Shown here: one piece after another, positions 47,809 to 56,605 of the stretch
Numbering within the stretch: position 1 is the first letter of the stretch
How the letters are laid out: every line of letters begins with the position of its first letter
Origin: Rhodobiaceae bacterium
GTDB taxonomy: Bacteria; Pseudomonadota; Alphaproteobacteria; Parvibaculales; Parvibaculaceae
Length of the DNA stretch: 64,000 bases
Assembly (NCBI GenBank): GCA_003330885.1
Contig: CP030277.1
Span: forward strand, 310,001 to 374,000
Direction: 5' to 3'
The notes under the pieces: generated by a model
Seen by the model: the letters and a program-made list of their open reading frames with translations, nothing else
Told to the model about the DNA's origin: nothing
The model's database searches: none
Translations under genes and position numbers: made by a program

Positions 47809-47981
47809 CTGAGCCTCCGGTTTTTGTGTTTTTGTTGGGCAAGAGACTAGCTGTCCTGAAGCCATCTGCAAGCGCAATTGCTATCTTGCTTCTGCGGGTC
47901 ATCTGGCACCGCTGCATTGATGAATGATTGACAGATTTACTGGAAAGTCTGTGACGTGTTGAGGTTTAGAAAGTTGTCTTT

Positions 47982-48401
47982 ATGAAAAAGTTGAAAACTA
48001 TCGGTATTATTCTCTTGCTCCTTTTGGTTACAGGCGGACTGTATATTTCCCAGGCATTTTTGCGCTTCGACCTCATGTTGAACCCGATTAATCGCCATGT
48101 TCACCTCGCAACGCAGGGCATTGGGTTCGGCAAGAGAATATCACTTGTTCCCGAGTTGTTTTCTCCGGGGATGCCTATGTCCGAAGTGGAAAAAGGTCTC
48201 TTGAATGCTGGTTTTGAACGCCGCAGACGAGATCAGGTTTGGCAGCCCTATCAGATTGAGATCGACAGTGGACGGCGTGTCTATAGAAGGGAGGCCGACG
48301 CCATCCCGTGCAACATGGTTTTGTACGTGTTTGCGACATTCAATGAAGAAGGTGGAATTTCAAAAGGTGAGGCCGTCAGACATGAGCGAGGTTGTTTGTA
48401 A
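47982..48401 (+). CDS. Membrane-anchored small protein of unknown function
   Basis: 139 residues. MKKLKTIGIILLLLLVTGGLYI is a short cytoplasmic tip plus one transmembrane helix or uncleaved signal. The rest is a basic-rich extracytoplasmic domain with ELFSPGMPMSEVEKGLLNAGFERRRRD and two Cys (CNMVLYVF and the C-terminal RGCL). No lipobox; I recognise no family. The region 47809-47981 upstream is the amidase promoter region. The base composition is lower in GC than its neighbours, especially at the 5' end. Confidence 0.75.
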   Translation: MKKLKTIGIILLLLLVTGGLYISQAFLRFDLMLNPINRHVHLATQGIGFGKRISLVPELFSPGMPMSEVEKGLLNAGFERRRRDQVWQPYQIEIDSGRRVYRREADAIPCNMVLYVFATFNEEGGISKGEAVRHERGCL

Positions 48402-48515
48402 CGCTGGCATGGTCTAGCGCCTGCCAGTTGGCGCATATCCGTTGTTTGGAACCGCGGAAGTCTCTAAACTCCCCCCAAACGGCAAAAAGCCGACAATTTT
48501 AAGGGAGAGAGAGCC

Positions 48516-50156
48516 ATGAAAGGCCTGATGCAAGACTGGCCGCTCACGGTGATGAGCATTATTGATCACGCAAACCGGTTTCACGCAGAGCGTGAAATCG
48601 TTACCCGGACCGTCGAGGGGCCGATCCACCGGTGCACCTACTCAGATATCCATTTGCGGGCTCGGAAATGTGCTCAGGCTCTCCAGAAACTGGGCATGAA
48701 GCAGGGCGACGTGATTGCCACGATGGCTTGGAACACTCATCGCCACATGGAAGCCTGGTACGGCATTATGGGTATGGGGGCTGTCTGCCACACGCTTAAT
48801 CCGCGTTTGTTTGCTGAGCAGCTCACTTACATCATCAATCATGCCGAAGATCAGTTCATCTTCTTTGACACGACCTTTGTGCCGGTGATTGAAGCGGTCG
48901 CGGACACGCTGCCAAACGTGAAGGGTTTCATCATCCTGACCGATAAGGCAAACATGCCTGAGACGAAGCTCAAAAACGTCTATTGCTACGAGGAAATCGT
49001 CGAAGCAGAAGATGGCAATTTTGAGTGGGCGGACGTAGATGAAAACGATGCCTGCGGCCTCTGCTACACCAGTGGCACAACCGGCAACCCCAAGGGTGTT
49101 CTTTATTCCCACCGCTCAAATGTTCTTCATGCCTTGGCGGCAAATGGCGCTGACGCAATGGGCATGCGCTCTGTCGACACGGTTCTTCCGGTTGTGCCAA
49201 TGTTCCATGCCAATGCCTGGGCGATTGCTTTCTCAGCGCCTGCGAGTGGCGCCAAGATCGTCATGCCGGGCGCAAACATGGATGGCGAAAGCATCTATGA
49301 ACTTCTGAGCACCGAGCGTGTCACCGTGACAGCGGCGGTTCCAACCGTCTGGCTGATGTTGCTGGGCCACCTGGAAGCAAACAAAGTGAAGCTTCCTGAT
49401 CTGACCAAGGTGATTATCGGCGGGTCTGCCGCGCCGCGCTCCATGATCGAAACATTTGAACGCGACTATGATGTCACTGTGATGCATGCCTGGGGCATGA
49501 CTGAAATGAGTCCCATGGGTACCCTTGGGTCCTTCAAAGCCGGCATGGAGACCTTGCCGTTTGAAGAACAGCTCGACATCAAAGTGAAGCAGGGTCGCGC
49601 GATCTACACGGTGGAAATGAAGATCACCGACGATGATGGCAATGATCTGCCAAGCGACGGCGTCGCCTTCGGTCACCTGATGGTGCGCGGCCCAGCCGTC
49701 GCCGGGGGCTATCTGAAAGGCGAGGGCGGAAACATCCTGGATGAAGACGGCTGGTTTGATACCGGCGACGTTGCCACGCTGGATCCGCTTGGTTTCATGC
49801 AGATCACAGACCGGGCAAAAGACGTGATCAAGTCCGGTGGTGAGTGGATCTCATCTATCGAGCTTGAGAACACAGCCGTGGGACATCCAGATGTGGTCGA
49901 GGCCGCTGTTATCGGCATCCTCCATCCGAAATGGGATGAACGTCCTCTTTTGATTGTTATCCCGAAAGAGGGCAGCGGTCTTACAAAAGAGAGCGTTCTT
50001 GAGTACATGGACGGCAAGATCGCCAAATGGTGGATGCCTGATGATGTTGTGTTCGTGGAGGAAATTCCGCATACAGCGACAGGCAAAATCCAGAAACTGA
50101 CGCTGCGCGAGCAGTTCAAAGACTACACACTGCCAACGGCAACCGCAGCGGAGTAA
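48516..50156 (+). CDS. Fatty-acyl-CoA synthetase (AMP-forming ligase, AlkK-like)
   Basis: 546 residues with AAGGGAGAG before the ATG. The adenylation P-loop is [20 protein letters not shown], followed by [28 protein letters not shown] (A7) and [16 protein letters not shown] (A8), and the catalytic Lys in [10 protein letters not shown]-terminal [15 protein letters not shown] matches the medium- to long-chain AlkK/FadD3-like group. It makes acyl-CoA for beta-oxidation or side-chain degradation. The DUF1499 gene follows after 45 bases. Confidence 0.94.
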   Translation: MKGLMQDWPLTVMSIIDHANRFHAEREIVTRTVEGPIHRCTYSDIHLRARKCAQALQKLGMKQGDVIATMAWNTHRHMEAWYGIMGMGAVCHTLNPRLFAEQLTYIINHAEDQFIFFDTTFVPVIEAVADTLPNVKGFIILTDKANMPETKLKNVYCYEEIVEAEDGNFEWADVDENDACGLCYTSGTTGNPKGVLYSHRSNVLHALAANGADAMGMRSVDTVLPVVPMFHANAWAIAFSAPASGAKIVMPGANMDGESIYELLSTERVTVTAAVPTVWLMLLGHLEANKVKLPDLTKVIIGGSAAPRSMIETFERDYDVTVMHAWGMTEMSPMGTLGSFKAGMETLPFEEQLDIKVKQGRAIYTVEMKITDDDGNDLPSDGVAFGHLMVRGPAVAGGYLKGEGGNILDEDGWFDTGDVATLDPLGFMQITDRAKDVIKSGGEWISSIELENTAVGHPDVVEAAVIGILHPKWDERPLLIVIPKEGSGLTKESVLEYMDGKIAKWWMPDDVVFVEEIPHTATGKIQKLTLREQFKDYTLPTATAAE

Positions 50157-50201
50157 TCCACTGCGGGTTGGCACCAACACTGAGGCAAAGGGGATACGAA
50201 T

Positions 50202-50933
50202 ATGGGCGATCGGTCGGCACTAGTAAGCTGGGGGTTCCGGCTGGCGCTCTTTTCAGTAGTTATCGCTGTAATAGCAGTTCTGGGCCTTCGCCTCGGGATC
50301 ATGCCTCTCCCCATTGCTCTCTTCGCTGGCCTCGGTGGCGGCTTCATCATTGGTGTCATCGCGATCCTCTTGTCCATTGTGGGGCTGGTAATCACGCTGA
50401 CATCGGACAGAAGCGGTAGAGGGATTGCGGTCGCAGCCATCTTCCTCAGTCTTGCGATTGTGGCGCCGGTCGGTGCAGCGATCATGAACGGATCCGCTGT
50501 TCCTCCGATCCACGACATCACAACCGACTTGACCGATCCGCCGGTATTTGTGGCTGTACGGGCTCATCGCACACCGGCGCACAATCCGTTGGATCGCTCA
50601 AGCCCTGACAACTTGGCCGAGCTTCAGCAGGATGCCTACCCGGACATTCAACCCATCTTGTTGGACCGTCATCCAGGTGCCGCCTTTGAGGACGCCGTGA
50701 CCGCCGGTCAGGCGCTGGGCTGGGAAATTGTCTCTGTCGCTGTCGAAGAAGGGCGGATCGAGGCGACCGATACCACGGCGTTGATGGGCTTTAAAGATGA
50801 CATCGTCATTCGCGTGCGTGACGAAAACGGCGCAGCACTCATCGACGTCCGGTCGGTCTCAAGAGTTGGCGAAAGCGACCTTGGCGCAAATGCTGCGCGG
50901 ATACGGGCCTTTCGGGATGAGCTTAAGGGTTAG
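50202..50933 (+). CDS. DUF1499 membrane protein
   Basis: 243 residues with AAGGGGATACG before the ATG. Three hydrophobic helices occupy the first 100 residues (ALFSVVIAVIAVLGL, LFAGLGGGFIIGVIAILLSIVGL, AAIFLSLAIVAPVG). Then comes the DUF1499 domain: PPIHDITTDLTDPP, HPGAAFEDAVTAGQALGWEIV, and FKDDIVIRVR, ending VDVRSVSRVGESDLGANAARIR (here IDVRSVSR / VGESDLGANA). The family is common in proteobacteria and its function is unknown. Possibly co-transcribed with the acyl-CoA ligase. Confidence 0.9.
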   Translation: MGDRSALVSWGFRLALFSVVIAVIAVLGLRLGIMPLPIALFAGLGGGFIIGVIAILLSIVGLVITLTSDRSGRGIAVAAIFLSLAIVAPVGAAIMNGSAVPPIHDITTDLTDPPVFVAVRAHRTPAHNPLDRSSPDNLAELQQDAYPDIQPILLDRHPGAAFEDAVTAGQALGWEIVSVAVEEGRIEATDTTALMGFKDDIVIRVRDENGAALIDVRSVSRVGESDLGANAARIRAFRDELKG

Positions 50934-50984
50934 CCTCCCTTCTTGGGCCCCAGTCTCCGGGGTTGCAATGCATCGCCTGTCTTG

Positions 50985-51004
50985 TTAAATAAGTAATTGT
51001 TTAA
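50985..51004. promoter_or_regulatory. AT-rich dyad upstream of the ArsR gene
   Basis: TTAAA (50985-50989) and TTTAA (51000-51004) flank AT-rich sequence in a run that continues to TTAATTAA, the most AT-rich patch in the vicinity. It lies 37-57 bases before the ArsR start, where ArsR-type repressors usually bind for autoregulation. Assignment by position and symmetry only. Confidence 0.4.
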
Positions 51005-51041
51005 TTAAAGGCTGGCGACAGCACGGCCTCTAACCTTGGAT

Positions 51042-51395
51042 ATGACGATGGCACGTGATCAGTTGAGCCAGGCATTCGGTGCACTGGCTGACCCAACCCG
51101 TCGCGCAATATTGGCGCGGCTGTCGAGAAGTGAAGCGACCGTTGGGGAGTTGGCAGAGCCCTTCGCCATCAGCATGCCAGCCATTTCCAACCATCTGAAG
51201 GTCCTGGAGAATGCGGGCCTTATAGTGCGCGAGGTTGATGCCCAGCGTCGGCGCTGCCGCTTAACGCCTGGCGGATTGAAAGAAGCAAAAGCTTTCATGG
51301 CCCAGATTGCTGTCTTCTGGGAGGACGGCTTTGAGCGTCTCGATGAGTTCCTGGCCAAAAGCGAAGAGCTCGATGAAAAAGACGGGGAGGCCTGA
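51042..51395 (+). CDS. ArsR-family transcriptional regulator
   Basis: 117 residues from the ATG at 51042; 51048 is an alternative. The winged helix-turn-helix is LADPTRRAILARLSRSEATV with GELAEPFAISMPAISNHLKVLENAGLI. No metal-binding CxC motif is seen, so this belongs to the metal-independent ArsR group that accompanies AHSA1 proteins. The AHSA1-domain gene starts 1 base after its stop and is almost surely co-transcribed. Confidence 0.9.
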   Translation: MTMARDQLSQAFGALADPTRRAILARLSRSEATVGELAEPFAISMPAISNHLKVLENAGLIVREVDAQRRRCRLTPGGLKEAKAFMAQIAVFWEDGFERLDEFLAKSEELDEKDGEA

Positions 51396-51396
51396 A

Positions 51397-51888
51397 ATGG
51401 CATTGGCATCCGAGAATGAAGATGACCTCACGCTTGAGATCACCCGCATCTTTAAAGCGCCCAGAGACCGCGTCTTTAAAGCCTGGAGTACGCCACAGCA
51501 TTTGAGTGCCTGGTGGGGACCGAAAGGTTTCTCACTCCCCGAACATGATTTTGACGTGGTGGAGGGCGGCGAATGGCGGGTCGTGATGGGAGCGCCATCC
51601 GGATCGCAGCATATTGTGAGTGGTGTCTTTCAGGAAATCTCGCCGACGGACAGGATGGTTTTCACCTGGGGCTGGACCATTGACGGCACCCGGTCACACG
51701 AGTCCACCGTGACGGTCACTTTTGAAGATGTAGAAGCTGGCACAAAGGTCCACCTGCACCAGGCTATGCTTACCAGCAAAGCAGACCGGGACGGTCACCA
51801 GGGTGGATGGACAGGAACCTTCGACAATCTTCAGGATTTCCTCGACGGAAAACCGCGCGAGATCAGGACAGCCGATACGCCGAGCTAA
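51397..51888 (+). CDS. AHSA1/SRPBCC-domain protein
   Basis: 163 residues from the ATG at 51397, with GGGGAGG 7 bases upstream; an in-frame ATG at 51373 is possible. ITRIFKAPRDRVFKAWSTPQ, HLSAWWGPKGF and the tail GGWTGTFDNLQDFLD are standard AHSA1 (START-like) elements, a hydrophobic ligand-binding cavity fold. Such proteins occur as ArsR partners and their ligands are mostly unknown. The 3' end overlaps the convergent MBL gene by 26 bases. Confidence 0.9.
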   Translation: MALASENEDDLTLEITRIFKAPRDRVFKAWSTPQHLSAWWGPKGFSLPEHDFDVVEGGEWRVVMGAPSGSQHIVSGVFQEISPTDRMVFTWGWTIDGTRSHESTVTVTFEDVEAGTKVHLHQAMLTSKADRDGHQGGWTGTFDNLQDFLDGKPREIRTADTPS

Positions 51889-52765
51889 GCGAGGGATCGC
51901 CGTCGCAGGCAAGCTTCCCGTCACCGACCATTTTAATCACGTGGGACAGCACGGACCGGGCCGCCGCTGGATGCAGCCGCTTGTCTGTCGCTTCGTACAT
52001 CACAGGCACCATGTCGGCGATTGTGGTTCGCCCGGCATTGATCTGTTCGACAATCTGGCGTTCACGGTCTTCGCGATGGGCAATGAAAGAACGAACGAAG
52101 GGCTTGGGATCAGTGATCGCTGGACCATGGGTCGGCCAGTAGAGCTCATCGTCACGATCAAGTAGCAGTTCCAGGGAGGCAATATAGGTTGCCATGTCAC
52201 CATCGGGAGGGCTGACGATACTGGTGGACCAGCCCATGACATGGTCGCCGGTGAAGAGCGCTTTTTCTTCCCGCAAGGCAAAGCTCATATGGTTGGACGT
52301 ATGGCCCGGCGTAAAGACGCACTCCACGCTCCACCCTGGGCCTTCCAGAACGTCGCCGTGACGCACCTCCACGTCAGGCATGAAGTCGCGGTCTGCGCCT
52401 TCTTCGATCTGGACGGAGTCTTTTGGTTGGCCAGACCCGTGCGGACCATAGGCATATGTCTGTGCGCCTGTTGCCGTTTTGAAAGCGGCGGCGGCCGGTG
52501 AATGATCCATATGACAATGGGTGATCAGGATGTGGCTGACCGTCTCACCCTCGACAGCTTTCAGGAGGGCGTCGATGTGCGCCTGATCATTCGGACCTGG
52601 ATCAATCACGGCGACCGTACCCTTGCCAATGATGTAGGTGCCGGTGCCCATAAAGGTGAAGCCGCCTGGATTGTTGGCCGTCACCCGCCGGACAAGCGGG
52701 CTCACCTGGTCCACGCGCCCATAATCAATGTCAATTTCACGCACGAAGGGGATCGCAACGGCCAT
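51863..52765 (-). CDS. MBL-fold hydrolase (LACTB2/GloB-like)
   Basis: 300 residues. Zinc motif THCHMDH at 82-88, further ligand in FTPGHTSNHMSF, Asp in FTGDHVMGW, and last His in PTHGPAI. The C-terminal winged-helix-like part includes SHVIKMVGDGK. These are the features of the LACTB2-like beta-lactamase group (nuclease or thioesterase activity). Substrate not determinable. Its 3' end overlaps the AHSA1 gene. A stable hairpin lies upstream at 52845-52874. Confidence 0.9.
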   Translation of the reverse strand: MAVAIPFVREIDIDYGRVDQVSPLVRRVTANNPGGFTFMGTGTYIIGKGTVAVIDPGPNDQAHIDALLKAVEGETVSHILITHCHMDHSPAAAAFKTATGAQTYAYGPHGSGQPKDSVQIEEGADRDFMPDVEVRHGDVLEGPGWSVECVFTPGHTSNHMSFALREEKALFTGDHVMGWSTSIVSPPDGDMATYIASLELLLDRDDELYWPTHGPAITDPKPFVRSFIAHREDRERQIVEQINAGRTTIADMVPVMYEATDKRLHPAAARSVLSHVIKMVGDGKLACDGDPSLSSAYRLS

Positions 52766-52844
52766 CTGGTTTGGCTCCCAAGATTGTCTGCAACAAATTT
52801 GGGCGCAGAATGACCGGTCGGCTGAATGTCTTCAAGCGAATATG

Positions 52845-52874
52845 GGCACCGGCGACGGGGGGATCGCCGGTGCC
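52845..52874. terminator. Very stable GC-rich hairpin
   Basis: GGCACCGGCGA (52845-52855) and TCGCCGGTGCC (52864-52874) make a perfect 11-base GC-rich stem with an 8-base G-rich loop. It lies between the stop of the small minus-strand protein gene at 52952 and the start of the MBL gene at 52765. No U-run follows on the minus strand. It may be a Rho-assisted terminator or an mRNA-protecting structure. Confidence 0.6.
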
Positions 52875-52951
52875 GTGCTCAAGTGGGGGCTATGAGCATA
52901 TCCAATCCACACGGACTTCCGGGTTTTGGCCCGGACTCAGGGAGGACGGTC

Positions 52952-53155
52952 TTAGTAGTTGATGGTCAGGTTAAGGACCATGGTGATCCCATAGGCGCCA
53001 ACGACGAGATAGCCAATGCTGGTAGCAAGGTCTGTCGCGTCTTCAATGCCAAGGGTCTTCAGTCGCTCGGTAACCATTTCTTTCGCGTATGCGAAGGGTT
53101 GTCCGAAAGGCTGGTGTGTGTCTGTTTTCATCTGCTTCAGGTTAGCTGTAATCAT
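52952..53155 (-). CDS. 67-residue protein with C-terminal membrane helix
   Basis: 67 residues, with TTGGAGAAAGATC directly before the ATG, a good SD. The first 40 residues are charged and helical (QPFAYAKEMVTERLKTLGIEDATD), and the end is hydrophobic (SIGYLVVGAYGITMVLNLTI), a tail-anchored single helix. I recognise no family. It ends upstream of a strong hairpin, so it is its own unit. Function unknown. Confidence 0.7.
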   Translation of the reverse strand: MITANLKQMKTDTHQPFGQPFAYAKEMVTERLKTLGIEDATDLATSIGYLVVGAYGITMVLNLTINY

Positions 53156-53419
53156 GATCTTTCTCCAAGATCAAAGGGTTAGCGGTACTTCTTACCCGCC
53201 GAGAGCGTTCCTGTTGGGGGAATGACTGTTTGTCAGTTCTTGTTCTTGAACTCTAGATATGTGCACTGCACAAAAGTTTCAAGGCAAATATCTCAATAAA
53301 TCATGACAAGCCCCAAAAAAGCACCAGCCTGGTTCAGATTCAGGTGCCGGCCTACTATGGATACTTAGGCAAGTTGGTCCCATCTTTGCGGGGAATCAGC
53401 TCATTTAGGGAGAGAAAGC

Positions 53420-53818
53420 ATGGAATTTCCGATCACAACGGCCTTTGTCGCGGTCATTTTGGGTCTAATGCAATATGCATTGATGTTGACCGTAGGCGTG
53501 GCCCGCGGCCCTGCGGGTGTGAGTCTGGGCGATGGCGGCAATGCGGAGTTATTGCGCAAGATGCGTCGCCACGGAAATCTGGCCGAAAATGCCCCAATTT
53601 TCCTCATCCTCTTGGGTCTCCTGGAAATGACCGGCAGTAGCGCCACTGCTGTCACTTGGATTGGTGGTGTGTTTTTGGTAGCCCGCATATCCCATGCAAT
53701 TGCGCTGAGCACGTCCGGATCGGGCATGCCCTTCAGGCCCATTGGTGCTTTGGGAACAATAGGTGCAGGTGTCGGCGCGGCAGGCATGCTCCTCTACACG
53801 CTCACCGCAGGTATGTAG
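53420..53818 (+). CDS. MAPEG-family membrane protein
   Basis: 132 residues with GGGAGAG upstream. Four transmembrane helices and the MAPEG core RKMRRHGNLAENAPIFLILLGLLEM (in parts: RRHGNLAENAPIFL), then ISHAIALSTSG. Eukaryotic and some bacterial members are glutathione transferases or peroxidases that act on lipophilic electrophiles; the activity of alphaproteobacterial ones is mostly untested. Standing alone, ending 100 bases before a minus-strand gene. Confidence 0.9.
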   Translation: MEFPITTAFVAVILGLMQYALMLTVGVARGPAGVSLGDGGNAELLRKMRRHGNLAENAPIFLILLGLLEMTGSSATAVTWIGGVFLVARISHAIALSTSGSGMPFRPIGALGTIGAGVGAAGMLLYTLTAGM

Positions 53819-53917
53819 GACCTCTTACGGGGAAGCTTCGACCGCGGTGACGCTGCAGCTAACGAGGGGCGGTTGGTGGAACGCTATCAATCGCACCCTC
53901 AGTGCCGTCAAGACAGG

Positions 53918-54547
53918 TCAGCGGCGGCGTGTAAGGCTCCTGAAGATGAGTGTCACCGAAAAGGCGGTGAAAAGAGCAAGGAAGCCGATCGGCAAAAAGG
54001 CCGCTGGAATATGCAGCCCCTGGACCAGCATCCGCCCATTCTCGCGTAATCCGGCCCATTTGTGGATGGATGCCGCTTCAAAGTCCTCGCTGGCAAAAAT
54101 GTCGACAATGTCGCGGCGGCTCCGATAGCGAACAATGACGATGCGGTCCCAGCGCGTTCCATCACTAACGACCCAATCGCTCCCAAAGATGGGGTGCGAT
54201 GCACGCGCTGCTAGGAGGCGGATCATCACACCGCTGAACCTGTCGAATGCTTCGCGACCCGTACCCCCAACAGGAACATCACTGGCATAGTCTGCTTGCT
54301 CAAAAAACTTGTAGAGATTCACGGTGTAAAACGGTTGGCCGTCATCCTCTTCCAGAAATCGCCTCAGAGACCCGAGATCATGTTCCCGCCCAGCGACTTG
54401 CTCCTGGGCGGCGATGGTGTCCAGATAGGCGTCGATTTCGTCTTGGGTTAGCGGTGAGGCGCTCCAAGAGTACCAATACATCATAGAAAAAAAGATCAGG
54501 ACTCCTGCACTAAGGCCGATGGAGAGCGGTTTGTCGTTTCGTTTCAT
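53918..54547 (-). CDS. Membrane-anchored protein with ferredoxin-like (DUF1330-like) domain
   Basis: 209 residues from the ATG at 54547 with GAGG 9 bases upstream. A first transmembrane helix (LSIGLSAGVLIFFSMMYWYSW) and a second near the C-terminus (AAFLPIGFLALFTAFSVTLIF) flank a soluble domain. It has VNLYKFFEQADY, GGTGREAFDRFSGVM, RWDRIVIVRYRSRRD and EAASIHKWAGLREN, which I compare with the dimeric alpha/beta-barrel of the DUF1330 group. Such a domain with membrane anchors on both sides is unusual. Divergent from an HxlR regulator with a twin operator between them, so probably its target. Confidence 0.68.
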   Translation of the reverse strand: MKRNDKPLSIGLSAGVLIFFSMMYWYSWSASPLTQDEIDAYLDTIAAQEQVAGREHDLGSLRRFLEEDDGQPFYTVNLYKFFEQADYASDVPVGGTGREAFDRFSGVMIRLLAARASHPIFGSDWVVSDGTRWDRIVIVRYRSRRDIVDIFASEDFEAASIHKWAGLRENGRMLVQGLHIPAAFLPIGFLALFTAFSVTLIFRSLTRRR

Positions 54548-54587
54548 TGGAGCCTCGTGCATGCGCCTACCTGGCGGACCTAAGTGA

Positions 54588-54631
54588 TTGCAAAATGCAA
54601 GCACTATGATCCAGGTAATTGCAAAATGCAA
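54588..54631. promoter_or_regulatory. Twin HxlR-type operator, TTGCAAAATGCAA repeated
   Basis: TTGCAAAATGCAA occurs at 54588-54600 and again at 54619-54631, each a palindrome of TTGCA/TGCAA around AAA. The starts are 31 bases apart, three helical turns. They lie between the divergent membrane-protein gene (start 54547) and the HxlR gene (start 54654), so one repressor could control both. Identity of the binding protein is inferred from position. Confidence 0.7.
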
Positions 54632-54653
54632 CCGCTTAGGATATTTTCTCGTT

Positions 54654-55061
54654 ATGAAGCAGACATCTGAAAATTACCGTTCGAATTGCCCGATCAATTT
54701 CGTTTTGGAGACCTTTGGTGACAAATGGACGCTACTGATCGTCCGTGACCTGATGTTCAAGGGGAAATCCAACTTTCGTGAATTTCTCAAGTCGGATGAA
54801 AAAATCGCAACCAATATATTGTCCGACCGTCTCAAACGGTTGGAAGAACATGGGATTGTCGAAAAATCCGAAGACGAAACGAATAGGTCAAAGCTCAACT
54901 ATCGGCTGACAGCCAAGGGTATAGACCTGATGCCGATTATGCTGGAGATCACAGCTTGGAGCGCGAAGCACGATAAGCTGACAAACACGCCAAAGACGTT
55001 CCGCAAAACACTGGCGGAAGACCGTGAGGGCATGATTGCAGCCTTTATGGCCGACCTTTAG
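54654..55061 (+). CDS. HxlR-family transcriptional regulator
   Basis: 135 residues from the ATG at 54654; an upstream in-frame start at 54588 would cover the operator repeat. The HxlR core is CPINFVLETFGDKWTLLIVRDLMF, KSNFREFLKSDEKIATNILSDRLKRLEEHGIV (in parts), with the family's N-terminal Cys (C12), which in HxlR/HypR-type regulators reacts with aldehydes or disulphide stress. Likely autoregulated and repressing the divergent membrane-protein gene through the twin TTGCAAAATGCAA sites. Confidence 0.9.
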   Translation: MKQTSENYRSNCPINFVLETFGDKWTLLIVRDLMFKGKSNFREFLKSDEKIATNILSDRLKRLEEHGIVEKSEDETNRSKLNYRLTAKGIDLMPIMLEITAWSAKHDKLTNTPKTFRKTLAEDREGMIAAFMADL

Positions 55062-55083
55062 TCCAAAAGTATATGGACGCAGG

Positions 55084-56322
55084 CTAGCTGTAGCGGACTT
55101 CTTTCACCTCGCCCGCATTCCCACCATCTATCTCAGCCATGCTGGCCTGGAGATCGGCGAGATATTGATCCTGAACGGCGGCATGGAAGGGCGAAAGCAT
55201 AAGGTGGAGCGATTTAGGCTCTGTCGTAACTGACGTCATCCAACCGCGCTCGGCCATTTTTCCCCAAAGGGCAAAGGCGTCATAGTCCGGGTGATAGAAG
55301 GCAACGAGGCCCAATACCGGTTTCCCGACGATCTTGAAACCCATCCGTTTCACACCGGTCTCAATATGTTCGCGGACACCGCACACAATGCCCTGTTTTT
55401 CTTTGTAGCCCTCTACACCCAGATAATTCATGACCGCCCAGGCGGCAGCAATGGCCCCGCCAGGCCGTGTACCTGCAAGAGTGGGCGTAATCATCCGCCC
55501 ACCTGGCCAATCAGCACAATCGAAGATCATATGAGATTGCAGTTCCTCGGATCGGAAGAGGACAGTTGAGGCGCCCTTGGCCGCATAGCCATATTTGTGG
55601 AGATCGGCGGAAATAGACTTCACCGCAGGGACCTCAAAGTCGAACGCATGCAGTGGCACCCCATTCATCTTGGCAAAGGGGGCAAAATAGCCGCCGACGC
55701 AGGCATCAACATGGAGCCAGGTGCCATGCGCTTCGGCGACAGCGCCCAGACGTTCAATCGGGTCAACGAGCCCATAGGGAAAACAGGGTGCTGACCCGAC
55801 AAGCATGATCGTATCATCGTCAATGACCGCGCCCATCGCGGCGGCATCTGCAAGGAAATCAGGTCCACAGGGAACCCGTCGGATCTCCATATCCATCATC
55901 TTGGCAGCTTTGTCGAATGCAGGGTGGGCTGACCAGGGAGCCACAATATTGGGACGGCCCTTCAAGGTGCCTTCAGCACGCGCATAATCCCGTGCGGTCT
56001 TAACCGCCATGGTGATGGAGTCTGTGCCGCCTGACGTAATATTGCCCGCAGCGCCTTCCGGAGCATGAAGAAGGCTAAGGCCCATGGAGACAACTTCGTC
56101 CTCCATCTGCTTCAGGCTTGGAAACGCCATGGGTCCAAGGCCGTTCTCCGACATATACATCGTGTAGGCTTCTTTTTGCACGCGTGCGACGTCAGGCCCG
56201 GCGTTGAAGACATAGACAGCAGTCTTGCCGTCACGCCATTTCACATCATTGCCGCCCCGCGTCTGCATCTCATTGCGCAGGCTTTCCCAGTCGCGGCCTT
56301 GCTCGGGCATCTTGAAGCTCAT
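55084..56322 (-). CDS. PLP-dependent decarboxylase/lyase, sphingosine-1-phosphate-lyase-like
   Basis: 412 residues with AGGGAG before the ATG. Group II decarboxylase fold: GGTDSITMAVKTAR (98-111), HVDACVGGYFAPF (204-216) with the PLP-ring Asp D206, and the Schiff-base Lys K243 in DLHKYGYAAKGAS (240-252). It has no membrane anchor. The closest well-known shape is the S1P lyase group (bacterial members in Symbiobacterium and Legionella); the C-terminus has a typical HPDYDAFALWGKMAERGW. Function as a sphingoid-base lyase or an amino-acid decarboxylase is open. Confidence 0.85.
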   Translation of the reverse strand: MSFKMPEQGRDWESLRNEMQTRGGNDVKWRDGKTAVYVFNAGPDVARVQKEAYTMYMSENGLGPMAFPSLKQMEDEVVSMGLSLLHAPEGAAGNITSGGTDSITMAVKTARDYARAEGTLKGRPNIVAPWSAHPAFDKAAKMMDMEIRRVPCGPDFLADAAAMGAVIDDDTIMLVGSAPCFPYGLVDPIERLGAVAEAHGTWLHVDACVGGYFAPFAKMNGVPLHAFDFEVPAVKSISADLHKYGYAAKGASTVLFRSEELQSHMIFDCADWPGGRMITPTLAGTRPGGAIAAAWAVMNYLGVEGYKEKQGIVCGVREHIETGVKRMGFKIVGKPVLGLVAFYHPDYDAFALWGKMAERGWMTSVTTEPKSLHLMLSPFHAAVQDQYLADLQASMAEIDGGNAGEVKEVRYS

Positions 56323-56605
56323 CGAATTCTCCCTGTGGCGCCAGCTTTTCCCTCTGTTGTCATCTGTTCAATGAGGGTGTTGGCGCTCAACTTGTTCTAA
56401 TTGTCCGCCGATTCCGGTGGATCTTGAAACGATCATACCTGCTCGAACGCATTCGCCAAGGGAATGCTTAACTGAACGGGGCTGGCGGATGATCAACGTT
56501 GTTGCATCCAATCCCGCAGAGTGGAATTAGCTTCTGTCACTCTCGACGAGGAAGGCCGGGTATGGTCACTGTCAATCGACCATCGAAGATATTTGAGGAG
56601 ATACC

